Both the position numbers and the translations under genes were made by a program. From assembly GCA_016180165.1 (NCBI GenBank), contig JACPBU010000129.1:1-12304 (forward strand): a stretch of DNA of 12,304 nucleotides, given 5' to 3'. The stretch comes from Candidatus Woesearchaeota archaeon. GTDB lineage: Archaea; Nanobdellota; Nanobdellia; Woesearchaeales; JACPBV01. The notes below the pieces were generated by a model that was not told the DNA's origin, did not search any database, and saw only the letters and a program-made list of their open reading frames with translations. Positions 5,775 to 12,304 of this stretch are shown here, piece after piece. How positions within the stretch are numbered: the first letter of the stretch is position 1; each line of letters starts with the position of its first letter.

Positions 5775-6662
5775 TTATTTTGTCAGAATAATCATTTCAT
5801 CATCCACCACCACGCTATGCTCTGCCTGGCTCACTAATCCATTGCTCTTCTCCACCAACGGAGGATATTTGTGGAGGATGCCGAGCTGGTCAAACTGGTT
5901 CATGGCATATTCTACCTGGGGCTTTGAGAATTTCTTTGTCAGCCAGCGCGTGGTGAAGGGCAGGCCATGGAATGATTCAATCTCTTTCTGGATGTCACGG
6001 ACAAAGCCTATCCTTACTGATTTTTTTCCAATGAGCTGGAACACTGAAGGGCTGCCTTTTTCCTGAATCAGGCCGATTCCGTCGGTAGCGAACGGCTCAA
6101 TCGCAATCACCTGATTACCTTCTAGAATCTTGCTGTCTTTGGTGTCAAAGTTGGGGATTGTCGGGGGAGTGTGGACTTCAAACTGCCCCAGGCCGTGGCC
6201 GGAAAGATTTCTTACCGGCTGGAAGCCAAAACTATGGATAGTGTCTTCAATCGCTTTGCCGATTAATGCGAGCTTCACTCCCGGCTTTACCGCCTCAAGC
6301 GCTGCGTTCAGGGCTTCCCTTGAGGCTTTGACTAAGTCTGCATGAGCTCCGGAAAGATCAACTGTTAAAGCAGTATCTCCGACATAACCGTCAACATGGA
6401 CGCCAACATCGAGGCAGGCAAGCTGGTCCCCAAAAATTAAATTGTCATCATCTTCCGGGCAGAAATGGGCAGCAGCCTCATTGAGAGCAATCTGGACAGG
6501 AAAAGCGGGCTTTGCGCCTAATCTTGCAATCTCCTCCTCGACCTTATTGCAGATGTCAAGGACCTTTGCGCCTTTTCTGATAAGGCCTTTTCCGAATTCC
6601 AAAGCCTCCTTGGCAATCCTGCCGGCTTTGAGGTATTTTTCCAGGATTTCTGATTCCATCAT
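5775..6662 (-). CDS. map: Methionine aminopeptidase, type II
   Basis: Removes the initiator methionine from nascent proteins in the cytosol. The 295-residue protein has the pita-bread metal site: D85 (LDVGVHVDGY), D96 (GDTALTVDL), H156 (SGHGLGQFEVHTPP), E189 (AIEPFAT) and E281 (AEHSVVV), with the neighbouring substrate-side H66 (AAHFCPE). The insertion between H156 and E281, including a winged-helix-like part around 225-270, identifies the type II (archaeal/eukaryotic) enzyme; length and spacing match the archaeal form. Two adjacent Met codons open the frame; a TATA-like box is about 24 bases from the first and 27 from the second, so either could be the true start. The gene follows aCPSF1 on the same strand after 32 bases but has its own box, so it may be transcribed both alone and by read-through. 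Confidence 0.96.
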   Translation of the reverse strand: MMESEILEKYLKAGRIAKEALEFGKGLIRKGAKVLDICNKVEEEIARLGAKPAFPVQIALNEAAAHFCPEDDDNLIFGDQLACLDVGVHVDGYVGDTALTVDLSGAHADLVKASREALNAALEAVKPGVKLALIGKAIEDTIHSFGFQPVRNLSGHGLGQFEVHTPPTIPNFDTKDSKILEGNQVIAIEPFATDGIGLIQEKGSPSVFQLIGKKSVRIGFVRDIQKEIESFHGLPFTTRWLTKKFSKPQVEYAMNQFDQLGILHKYPPLVEKSNGLVSQAEHSVVVDDEMIILTK

Positions 6663-6680
6663 TGAAGAAAAAATAAGTTC

Positions 6681-6690
6681 TTATATAAAT
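6681..6690 (-). promoter_or_regulatory. TATA-like box of map
   Basis: TTATATAAAT lies in the 32-base gap between aCPSF1 and map, centred about 24 bases from the first map Met codon and 27 from the second. It points to a leaderless transcript beginning within the gene cluster. Confidence 0.5.
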
Positions 6691-6694
6691 ATGA

Positions 6695-8587
6695 TTATTT
6701 TACTCTCACGCACTCAAGGTTTCTCGGGGCTCCTGTCTCGATGCGGTTCTGCTTGTGGATTGCGCTTGCAAGGTCAAGGCACCGGGAGCTTTCACCGTGG
6801 TTGGTCAGGACCCTTTTTGGCTTGGGGTCAACACGCATCAGGTAAGCCATTATCTCCTTCCTGCTTGCGTGGCCGGAAAAACCTTCGATGGTATGGATGT
6901 CCATCCTCACATTGCACATCTCTGGCCTTGTCGAAGTGCCGAAGACGATTTCCTTCTCACCTCTCTGCAGCCTTCTGCCGAGAGAGCCTTCTCCCTGCTA
7001 CGAAACGATGACAAGGGCATTTTTAGGATTGTCTGCAAGATGCCTGAAATATTCGACAGAAGGGCCACCAACCAGCATGCCCGAGGTTGCAAGGATAATA
7101 CAAGAGCCGGTCTCTTCAATCACCTGCATGCGCTCTTTCTGGCTCCCGACTTCCTTAAAGCAGGGATTCAGGAATGGATTCTGATCTTTGTGGAAGATCA
7201 GCTTGCGGACATTCGCATTCATAAATTCCGGGTAGGCTGTGTGGATCGCAGTAACATCCCAGACCATGCCATCGACGAAGACCGGCATCTGGGGAATCTG
7301 CCCTGTCCTCCAGTATTCCTCAACCAGCACCATGATCTCCTGGGCCCTACCGGTTCCAAGAACGGGGACAAGGACCTTTCCATTCCTGTTGATTGTATCG
7401 GTAAGAATCTTCTTGAACTGCTCTTCCTGCTCAAATCTTGGAGCCATGACACAGTCCTTACCGCCGTAGGTCGATTCGATCATCACTGTCTCGAGCCGGG
7501 GGAATATGGAAATTGCCGGATCCAGAAGCCTTGTCCTTGCATATTTGAAGTCTGCGGTATACAAAAGATTGTGAAGCCCGTTGCCGATGTGGAGATGCAC
7601 CATCGCTGAGCCCAGGGTATGCCCTGAATTATACAGCGTTATGCGGACGTCAGGTGTGATATCGGTCACCTCGTCAAAATCCAGGGTAATGGTGTGCTTG
7701 ACCATCTCTTTGATGTCATCCTGGGTGAAGATTGGGTCTTTGCCTTCGCCCCTTGCTATCTTCACATAATCCAGATTGAGGAGCGCCATGATATCCCTGG
7801 TAGGCTCGGTGCAATAGACCGGGCCCTTATAGCCAAACTTGAACAAGTATGGGACGAAGCCGCAGTGGTCGAGATGGGCGTGGGAAACAATGACTGCATC
7901 GAGCTGTTCGATGTTGAATTCAGGGGCTTCCAGGAGGGGATAAGGGTCATTATCATCTGCAACATTGACACCGCAATCCAACAGTATCCTTGATTCAGGC
8001 GTCTGCAAAAACAGGCATGATCTTCCAACCTGCCTCCCGCTGCCGAGATAGGTTACCCTTACCCATTCATGCTTCTTCTCCCTAATCCATCCGTCGTAGA
8101 TCCTATGGCCGCACTTATCGAGAAATTTTCTCCTGTAATCTGAATTCTGGAACAGCACCCCCCGGATGTTTTCAATCAGCTTTGACCTGATGGCAGGCTT
8201 TCGCCTGATAAACGGGACCCACAATGTCTTTTCCCTAATCTCGTGAAGAAATGAGCCTTGCTTGCCAATCGCCAACCCGGGTTTTTCTGCTTCAATAATG
8301 ACGATGCTGCGCTGGGGGTCAAAAATCACCTGGTCTATGCCTGCTTCAGCAGGAATTGTCTCCCTAATCACCTTTTCTGCCTTTTCCTGCTCAAGGTTGA
8401 TGGAAGGGTCCGGCCTCAGCTCGATACGCTTCTTGACATTGTCGACGGCTTTTTTGATAAGCCCGTTGTTATTCAGGAAAAATTCCTTGTCCTTCGTATA
8501 AAGAACTATATTGGCTGCCTCGAATGCAGCTTCGCTTATGCTGTTCTCGGGCAAGTCCTTCAAGATTTCCTTTATAATGTCTGCCAT
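6695..8587 (-). CDS. KH/beta-CASP ribonuclease aCPSF1 (FttA), interrupted by an in-frame TAG
   Basis: The archaeal homologue of CPSF73, an RNA endo/exonuclease that acts in transcription termination and 3'-end formation. Full length is 630 codons, close to the family's usual size. The N-terminal KH-like region (1-145) has GKQG at 108-111. The metallo-beta-lactamase/beta-CASP part has HAHLDH (236-241), GHTLG (H323), ADF (D346), E371, SGH (H573) and NHGE (H597). Codon 530 is TAG (6998-7000), in the same frame and exactly where I recall Tyr in a VSYQAEGT-type motif; the sequence continues as QGEGSLGRRL, fully family-like. Without read-through the product would lose the last 100 residues, including H573 and H597, and should be inactive. 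Options are a sequencing error, a recent nonsense mutation, or read-through/reassignment of amber. ATG 8587 is chosen over an upstream extension to 8629 because homology begins at MADIIKEILK. It follows psmB after 37 bases. Confidence 0.93.
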
Positions 8588-8625
8588 AGTAATCAAATAA
8601 GACGCTGTAAAAAACAGAAGGCTGT

Positions 8626-9270
8626 TCAAGCCTCGATTTTTATCTCAATCTCTTTACTCAGCACTTTCCTGATGCCTTCCTTGGTTATGGAAAGAATGTC
8701 TATGCCGTTCCCTGAGGCAATATCCCGCTGCACAGCGGCGTTAATCGCTTTGGCTCCAAGCCTCACTCCTTCTTCAATGCTCATATCTTTTTTGAACAAT
8801 GTCTCCAAAACACCATAGGCCATGACTGAGCCAGAGCCTGAACATGTGTAATCATCGACATGGGTCACACTTCCATCAGCCCCGATATCATACACATGGA
8901 GGCCTTCATCGTCTTTGCCGCCAACGATAAAATGGGAAATGCCTGGAATCAGGCTGAACTTCCTGATATTGTTATAGACCATATTTGAGAGAAGGTTCAC
9001 TGCCTCTTTGACATTAGTGGATCTGCCTGAGCGGAGATCCTTCAGCTTGATTTCGGCCCTGAGCAGCTTGGTCAGGAGCTGCACGTCGGAGACTGTGCCG
9101 GCGACAGTGACTGCAATGTTATCATTCACCTGGACAATCTTTTCATACTTCTTATAGGCAATCAAATATCCGGAGGTGACTCTTTTGTCTGCACAGAGGA
9201 CGATGCCGTCCTTGCAGACCATCGCCACAGTAGTTGTGCCTGTCTGCTTAATGTCGTTTTCGTCTACCAT
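8626..9270 (-). CDS. psmB: Proteasome beta subunit (catalytic)
   Basis: The proteolytic subunit of the 20S proteasome core, an N-terminal nucleophile threonine hydrolase that degrades unfolded proteins. From ATG 9270 the protein has 214 residues: an 11-residue propeptide ending in TG, then mature TTTVAMVCKDGIVLCADKR. Counting from that Thr, D17 and K33 are both present, so the subunit should self-process and be active. GSGSVMAYGVLE and GVRLGAKAINAAVQRD are also typical. The frame is open to an ATG at 9357, but the extension is atypical and contains the ATTTAAATA box, so the shorter start is preferred, with a leader of about 40 bases. No alpha subunit is in the window. aCPSF1 follows closely, a neighbourhood also seen in other archaea, and the two are probably co-transcribed. 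Confidence 0.96.
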   Translation of the reverse strand: MVDENDIKQTGTTTVAMVCKDGIVLCADKRVTSGYLIAYKKYEKIVQVNDNIAVTVAGTVSDVQLLTKLLRAEIKLKDLRSGRSTNVKEAVNLLSNMVYNNIRKFSLIPGISHFIVGGKDDEGLHVYDIGADGSVTHVDDYTCSGSGSVMAYGVLETLFKKDMSIEEGVRLGAKAINAAVQRDIASGNGIDILSITKEGIRKVLSKEIEIKIEA

Positions 9271-9333
9271 CGTTAAGCAACTGTCTGCCTTTGTTATGTA
9301 GAAATTCTTTTTGATTGGCTTACCCAAGGGAGT

Positions 9334-9342
9334 ATTTAAATG
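9334..9342 (-). promoter_or_regulatory. TATA-like box of psmB
   Basis: ATTTAAATA on the minus strand is centred about 68 bases upstream of the chosen ATG (9270), predicting a start near 9313 and a leader of roughly 40 bases. It would drive the psmB-aCPSF1 pair. Confidence 0.4.
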
Positions 9343-9382
9343 TTTTGATTTCAACATTTGCCAGCGCGTTCCTGAATACGAT

Positions 9383-10153
9383 TCAAGCCTGCGGCTGAAC
9401 CATAGACAGCAAACCTTTGGTGAAGAATTCTGATTTCACCCAGATGCCGCAGTCCTTCTCTTTGCTGGCCTTGCCGTCACTCATCATAAAAAGTGATTCT
9501 GTCTGGTCAACAATCACAATCCTGGCCTCAGTATCCTGAGTGATAATCTTCATAGAGTCTTTTACTTTGGCGTATGCTGCTGGCTTGACGGGCGCAACAA
9601 TGGTCACCTTCAATCCACGCTTATTCCCTTTCTTTATAACCTTCGACAGCAAATTCAGCTTTCTCTGAAACCCCTCCTCAGAGGTCATGATAAAAATCTC
9701 CTTCCTGGCTTTCTCAAACATGCCTTTGATAAAATAATTCAGGTTCTCCCTCCCTATAAGGGCATTGCACATGTCGGTGCTTTCAAATTTCTCGATGCCA
9801 GTGTTGTAGAGAAGCTCAAGATCCTTGAAAATGTCTGTGCCTCTTACCTCTTCGAGCATCTTCAGGCTCATATCGGTGTCGGCCTCGATGTTTTTCCTGA
9901 CTCTTTCCATAATCTCTTCGGGAGGCACGGAAAGGTATTTTATTGGCTTGCCTATCTTCATAAGCACAAAGCCCTTCTTTTCAAGGCTTTCAAGAACGTC
10001 ATAGCATCTTGATCTTGGGACACTTGAAAGGTCCGCCAATTCTCCGGCGGTAGCGATGCCTTTTTCCAGCAATACTGTCCAGATCCTGACTTCGTATATG
10101 TTAAGCTTAAAATCTTCTTTCAGCCTCAGAAGAGTCTCCTGTTTTATTGCCAT
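9383..10153 (-). CDS. TrmB-family transcriptional regulator
   Basis: A 256-residue cytosolic DNA-binding protein. Residues 8-78 form the TrmB winged helix-turn-helix: LNIYEVRIWTVLLEKG, then TAGELADLSSVPRSRCYDVL (35-54) as the helix-turn-helix with recognition helix, then KKGFV and the wing ending in KPIKYLSVPPEE. A helical linker (80-105) leads to a C-terminal phospholipase D-like regulatory fold with REIFIMTSEEGF and LKVTIVAP strands. It lacks the long sugar-binding extension of larger TrmB proteins, so its ligand is unknown. It is transcribed away from the RHS gene and is the first gene of the minus-strand run, 112 bases before psmB. A TATA-like box is centred about 27 bases upstream. It could regulate itself or the neighbouring genes, but no operator was identified. 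Confidence 0.92.
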   Translation of the reverse strand: MAIKQETLLRLKEDFKLNIYEVRIWTVLLEKGIATAGELADLSSVPRSRCYDVLESLEKKGFVLMKIGKPIKYLSVPPEEIMERVRKNIEADTDMSLKMLEEVRGTDIFKDLELLYNTGIEKFESTDMCNALIGRENLNYFIKGMFEKARKEIFIMTSEEGFQRKLNLLSKVIKKGNKRGLKVTIVAPVKPAAYAKVKDSMKIITQDTEARIVIVDQTESLFMMSDGKASKEKDCGIWVKSEFFTKGLLSMVQPQA

Positions 10154-10175
10154 ATCCTCTGGAGGTTATTTGTCG

Positions 10176-10184
10176 TTTATAAAT
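10176..10184 (-). promoter_or_regulatory. TATA-like box of the TrmB-family gene
   Basis: ATTTATAAA on the minus strand is centred about 27 bases upstream of the ATG at 10153, consistent with a leaderless transcript. Confidence 0.5.
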
Positions 10185-10264
10185 CTTTCGGAATTGTATT
10201 CACCTTAGAGTGATACTATTTAACCTAACCCTCACCCGTTGTTTTTTCGGCTTCGAGGTGAAGA

Positions 10265-10301
10265 TTTTTATAGGGCAAATGCTATTGTGGGCAATAGGGG
10301 G
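10265..10301 (+). promoter_or_regulatory. TATA-like box and ribosome-binding-like site of the RHS gene
   Basis: TTTTTATA (10265-10272) predicts a transcription start near 10294, giving a short leader that includes AGGGGG (10296-10301), 9 bases before the ATG at 10311. The Shine-Dalgarno-like site distinguishes this gene from the leaderless neighbours and supports ATG 10311 over an upstream TTG at 10239. Confidence 0.45.
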
Positions 10302-10310
10302 CGTTTCACG

Positions 10311-11783
10311 ATGAGATGGCAGTTACTATCCATTTTCTTAACGTTGATTGTTATTACTGCTCCTTTCGCTCTTGCACAGGAGATTTCGCTTTCTTACGAT
10401 GCCAACGGGAACCTGCTTGCCGATGAAAATAATCTCTATTCATATAATGGGCTTAACCAGCTGGTAAGCGTCAGGGAAAATGGCGGAGGGAGGATTTTAG
10501 AGACTTATGCGTATGATGATGCGGGGGGAAGGATAAAGAAAGTGTATTTTAGGACGGATGGGAGCAATGAGACAACCTATTATGTGAATGATAATTTTAT
10601 CCGTGTTGTGAATAGCTCAGGGACATTTGATACGGTGTTTTATTTCCACAATGGGCAGAGAGTTGCAAGGAAAGACTTTGATGGGAAGATGTTTTTTTAC
10701 CATCCCGACCATCTTGGAAGCACTGATCTGGTGACGGATGAAAGCGGAAAGAAAGTCGAGAAGACAAGCTATATGCCGTTTGGGGAAGTGCTGTCTGGCG
10801 GGGAAAGCAGGTTTACTTTTACCGGAAAAGAGATGGATAAGGGAACTGGATTGATGTATTATGGTGCAAGATATTATAATCCCTCGTTCAAGAGGTTTAC
10901 GCAGCCTGATTCTGTGATTGCTGATGTTTATGACCCGCAGAATCTCAACCGGTACAGCTATGTGATGAATAATCCGGTGAAGTATACGGATCCGAGCGGT
11001 AATGCCATTAATCTAATTGGTGCAGCTGTTGCAGGGGGAATCGGTTTTGCAATTGGTGCTTTGTGGTCAGCAGGTAACCAATATTTCAGTAAGGGTGAAA
11101 TCGATTGGTGGGAGGCAGGTAAGAGTGGCGCTGCGGTAGGGATTGCAGCGGGTGTCGGTGTCCTCACACTAGGTCTTGGTCTTGCAGCCCTCGGTCCTGC
11201 CGTAGCTGGCGGAACAGGTGCACAAGCTCTCGGCTACACTTCCTACGCTGTTGGCGGGGTTGCTGGGCAGGTAACATCAAACCTCCTAACAGGTACCTCA
11301 ACCTTGGACAACACTCCTCAGGCTGCAATTACTGGTATGGTCTTAGGTTATGCAATCGGAGGAGATCCATCATCATCTGTCGCAGCGGGGTGGAAGCCTG
11401 GTGCTGGAACTACCTCTTCTGAAACTGGCACTAACATTGTAGGCACCACTTATTCTGAGTATATACCGACTCAAGAAAAAATGTTTTCACCCGTCGTAAA
11501 CCAATATAAGGCAGATATTCTGGCTAATAAATATGTGCCTCCTGCAGAAGCAATCAGTGTCATTGGGATGGGGAGTTATATAAGCGACGGGCATCACAGG
11601 ATAATTGCATGGAATGAGTTAGGTGTTAAACCCCAAGTTAATACTGTTGGCAGGGTTTGGCCAAAAGATTTACAGAACACGCAGTGGCGGGATGTTTCGA
11701 TATCACAGACGGATTGGAAATTAACACGATATGTAAACGAAAAACCTACAGGTGACTGGGGGAGTGGGGGGCGGCCTTCATGA
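10311..11783 (+). CDS. Secreted RHS-repeat protein with ParB-like C-terminal domain (candidate polymorphic toxin)
   Basis: A 490-residue protein. Residues 1-22 are a signal peptide (MRWQLLSIFLTLIVITAPFALA). Residues about 23-230 hold a few YD repeats (YDANGNLLADENNLYSYNGL) and the RHS-associated core (DHLGSTDLVTD, YMPFGE, FTGKEMDKGTGLMYYGARYY, NRYSYVMNNPVKYTDPSG). After the core comes a Gly/Ala-rich hydrophobic stretch (231-355), of the kind often placed before a toxin domain. The last 110 or so residues resemble a ParB/sulfiredoxin-like nuclease fold: a YIPTQEKMFSPVVNQYK lead-in, then a P-P-x-E-A-I strand and DGHHRIIAWNELG (426-438). In RHS proteins the C-terminus is usually the toxic part, released or delivered to competitors; nuclease activity here is inference. 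It is short for an RHS protein, with no large beta-cocoon shell, so delivery is unclear and it may be a tip fragment. The stop overlaps the next ORF. Confidence 0.85.
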   Translation: MRWQLLSIFLTLIVITAPFALAQEISLSYDANGNLLADENNLYSYNGLNQLVSVRENGGGRILETYAYDDAGGRIKKVYFRTDGSNETTYYVNDNFIRVVNSSGTFDTVFYFHNGQRVARKDFDGKMFFYHPDHLGSTDLVTDESGKKVEKTSYMPFGEVLSGGESRFTFTGKEMDKGTGLMYYGARYYNPSFKRFTQPDSVIADVYDPQNLNRYSYVMNNPVKYTDPSGNAINLIGAAVAGGIGFAIGALWSAGNQYFSKGEIDWWEAGKSGAAVGIAAGVGVLTLGLGLAALGPAVAGGTGAQALGYTSYAVGGVAGQVTSNLLTGTSTLDNTPQAAITGMVLGYAIGGDPSSSVAAGWKPGAGTTSSETGTNIVGTTYSEYIPTQEKMFSPVVNQYKADILANKYVPPAEAISVIGMGSYISDGHHRIIAWNELGVKPQVNTVGRVWPKDLQNTQWRDVSISQTDWKLTRYVNEKPTGDWGSGGRPS

Positions 11784-12022
11784 TTAATAAAAATTCCATC
11801 TTAATTCTTTTCTGGTTTCATCTATTATTGATTATTGTTTCCGCCTCCCCCTCTTTCCAGCAGGATCCCTCAACCCTTATCGGAAACTCCTTCAGTGGGG
11901 CACCAAATGAATTGGCCTCATCAGGAGCTTTCTCAACATCTCTCTTTTCCGGAGCAGCTTCTTATGATGATTCGCCGCTATGGCGGGCAGTATTTTCTGG
12001 CAAAAGACCGCCGGTCGGTTGA
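11780..12022 (+). CDS. Small signal-peptide ORF coupled to the RHS gene
   Basis: An 80-residue ORF whose ATG overlaps the RHS stop codon (ATGA, 11780-11783), a common sign of translational coupling. The N-terminus is a strong signal peptide (ILILFWFHLLLIIVSASPS), so the product would be exported. The rest is Ser/Gly/Ala-rich with no recognised motif, and it ends inside the segment whose other frame resembles a VWA-protein tail. Its position suggests an immunity protein for the RHS toxin, but known immunity proteins to nuclease toxins act in the cytosol, which argues against it. It may instead be the start of a secreted protein broken by a frameshift. Confidence 0.4.
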   Translation: MINKNSILILFWFHLLLIIVSASPSFQQDPSTLIGNSFSGAPNELASSGAFSTSLFSGAASYDDSPLWRAVFSGKRPPVG

Positions 12023-12188
12023 CCTCATTAGCGAAGAGCTCGACAAGCTTCAGAGCGTTAAGCAGACCAAGATCATTCATACTAAAGAGAGAGAGTTGTA
12101 TTTTATCCCCTTGGCTATCTCATTTTTGTTTGCTATTGCGGCTATGGCAGCGAGATTTCTCTCCTTGCCGACGTGGCGCACCGTATAA
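11907..12188 (+). pseudogene. C-terminal fragment resembling a BatA-type VWA membrane protein
   Basis: In the +1 frame relative to the small ORF, 93 codons from ATG 11907 to TAA 12186-12188 read EQLLMMIRRYGGQYFLAKD (16-34), then DLISEELDKL (39-48), ERELYFIPLA (61-70) and a hydrophobic helix (65-84). This order (GG-x-YF-x-A-x-D, an SEELDKL-like helix, a basic ERELY, one membrane helix near the C-terminus) is what I recall from the end of BatA/aerotolerance-type von Willebrand factor A proteins. The VWA domain with its MIDAS motif is absent. It overlaps the RHS-linked ORF in another frame. I read it as the remains of a gene truncated upstream, perhaps by RHS insertion, or joined to the ORF above by a frameshift. 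Confidence 0.4.
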
Positions 12189-12220
12189 CCCCCGATATTT
12201 TGTCGGGGGCTTTTATCTTT
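12189..12220 (+). terminator. Intrinsic terminator-like hairpin and T-rich tail
   Basis: CCCCCGA (12189-12195) pairs with TCGGGGG (12203-12209) around a 7-base loop, followed by a T-rich run ending in CTTTTATCTTT. It begins directly after the TAA of the VWA-like fragment. GC-rich hairpins of this kind are typical of bacteria; archaeal terminators usually need only the T tract. Confidence 0.65.
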
Positions 12221-12272
12221 TGAAGTGTTTTGTTAAACTTTCTTTAAGTTTTTTAAAAAGTGAGATAAGGCA

Positions 12273-12304
12273 ATGAAACGCTTTACGCTCGGACGCCTTT
12301 TGTT
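12273..12304 (+). CDS. Possible start of a further gene (cut by the window edge)
   Basis: ATG at 12273 opens a frame of ten codons (MKRFTLGRLL) to the window end. An AT-rich box (12249-12259) lies about 18 bases upstream, closer than for the other genes, so the true start may lie beyond the edge. Nothing can be said about the product. Confidence 0.2.
   Translation, partial: MKRFTLGRLL

Noticed and set aside
6695..6919. Separate small gene for the last 74 residues of aCPSF1
   Set aside because: It is in the same frame as the upstream part with family-like sequence from the TAG onward, so it is the interrupted tail rather than an independent gene.
6755..7609. 284-codon open frame on the plus strand
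   Set aside because: Antisense to the aCPSF1 coding sequence, whose motifs are unmistakable; the translation has no family features and no promoter.
8258..8818. 186-codon open frame on the plus strand
   Set aside because: Antisense across the 5' end of aCPSF1 and 3' end of psmB; a shadow of real genes.
9271..9357. 29-residue N-terminal extension of psmB
   Set aside because: It contains the TATA-like box, and the shorter start gives a typical short propeptide before the catalytic Thr.
10239..10310. 24-residue N-terminal extension of the RHS protein from TTG
   Set aside because: The signal peptide begins exactly at ATG 10311, which has a ribosome-binding-like site; the extension would bury it.
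1..12304. CRISPR array, tRNA or rRNA genes
   Set aside because: No regularly spaced repeats, no cloverleaf-like sequence and no rRNA-like segment were recognised by eye; a tRNAscan or Infernal run was not possible.

Overview
The window looks like a chromosome segment from an archaeon, probably of the DPANN type. It carries four genes typical of archaea: a proteasome beta subunit, the KH/beta-CASP ribonuclease aCPSF1 (FttA), a type II methionine aminopeptidase and a TrmB-family regulator. At least seven genes have a TATA-like box centred about 24-29 bases before the start codon and no Shine-Dalgarno sequence, as expected for leaderless archaeal transcripts. Alongside these are bacterial-looking metabolic genes (fused RibD, full-length PurA) and an RHS-repeat protein. 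I recall this mix from Woesearchaeota-like genomes, but that assignment is inference.

Left part (1-5722). A 12-codon gene end is followed by an orphan gene with a Cys/His cluster (136-801, +). It converges on ribB (828-1418, -). A 320-base gap then holds a hairpin-rich element bounded by 15-bp inverted repeats (1482-1663). Next come a class I methyltransferase (1739-2428, +) converging on ribD (2471-3544, -), purA (3738-4997, +) divergent from ribD, and an orphan gene (5016-5708, -) bracketed by a perfect 14-bp inverted repeat.

Middle part (5775-10153). All genes are on the minus strand, in transcription order trmB-like regulator, psmB, aCPSF1, map. psmB and aCPSF1 are 37 bases apart, a pairing of protein and RNA turnover genes I know from other archaea. 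The aCPSF1 gene is full length (630 codons) but has an in-frame amber codon at codon 530, where homologues have Tyr.

Right part (10239-12304). A secreted RHS protein has a C-terminal domain resembling a ParB-like nuclease (motif DGHHR), so it is a candidate polymorphic toxin. Its stop overlaps a small signal-peptide ORF by 4 bases (ATGA). In another frame lies a fragment resembling the C-terminus of a BatA-type VWA membrane protein, followed by a bacterial-style hairpin/T-rich terminator. A new gene may begin at the window edge.

The core genes look like housekeeping functions: riboflavin and purine synthesis, N-terminal Met removal, protein turnover and transcription termination. The most notable signals are the amber codon in aCPSF1, the gene enclosed by a 14-bp inverted repeat, the hairpin-rich element, and the RHS/ParB-like locus with its damaged downstream reading frames. 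No tRNA, rRNA or CRISPR array was seen.
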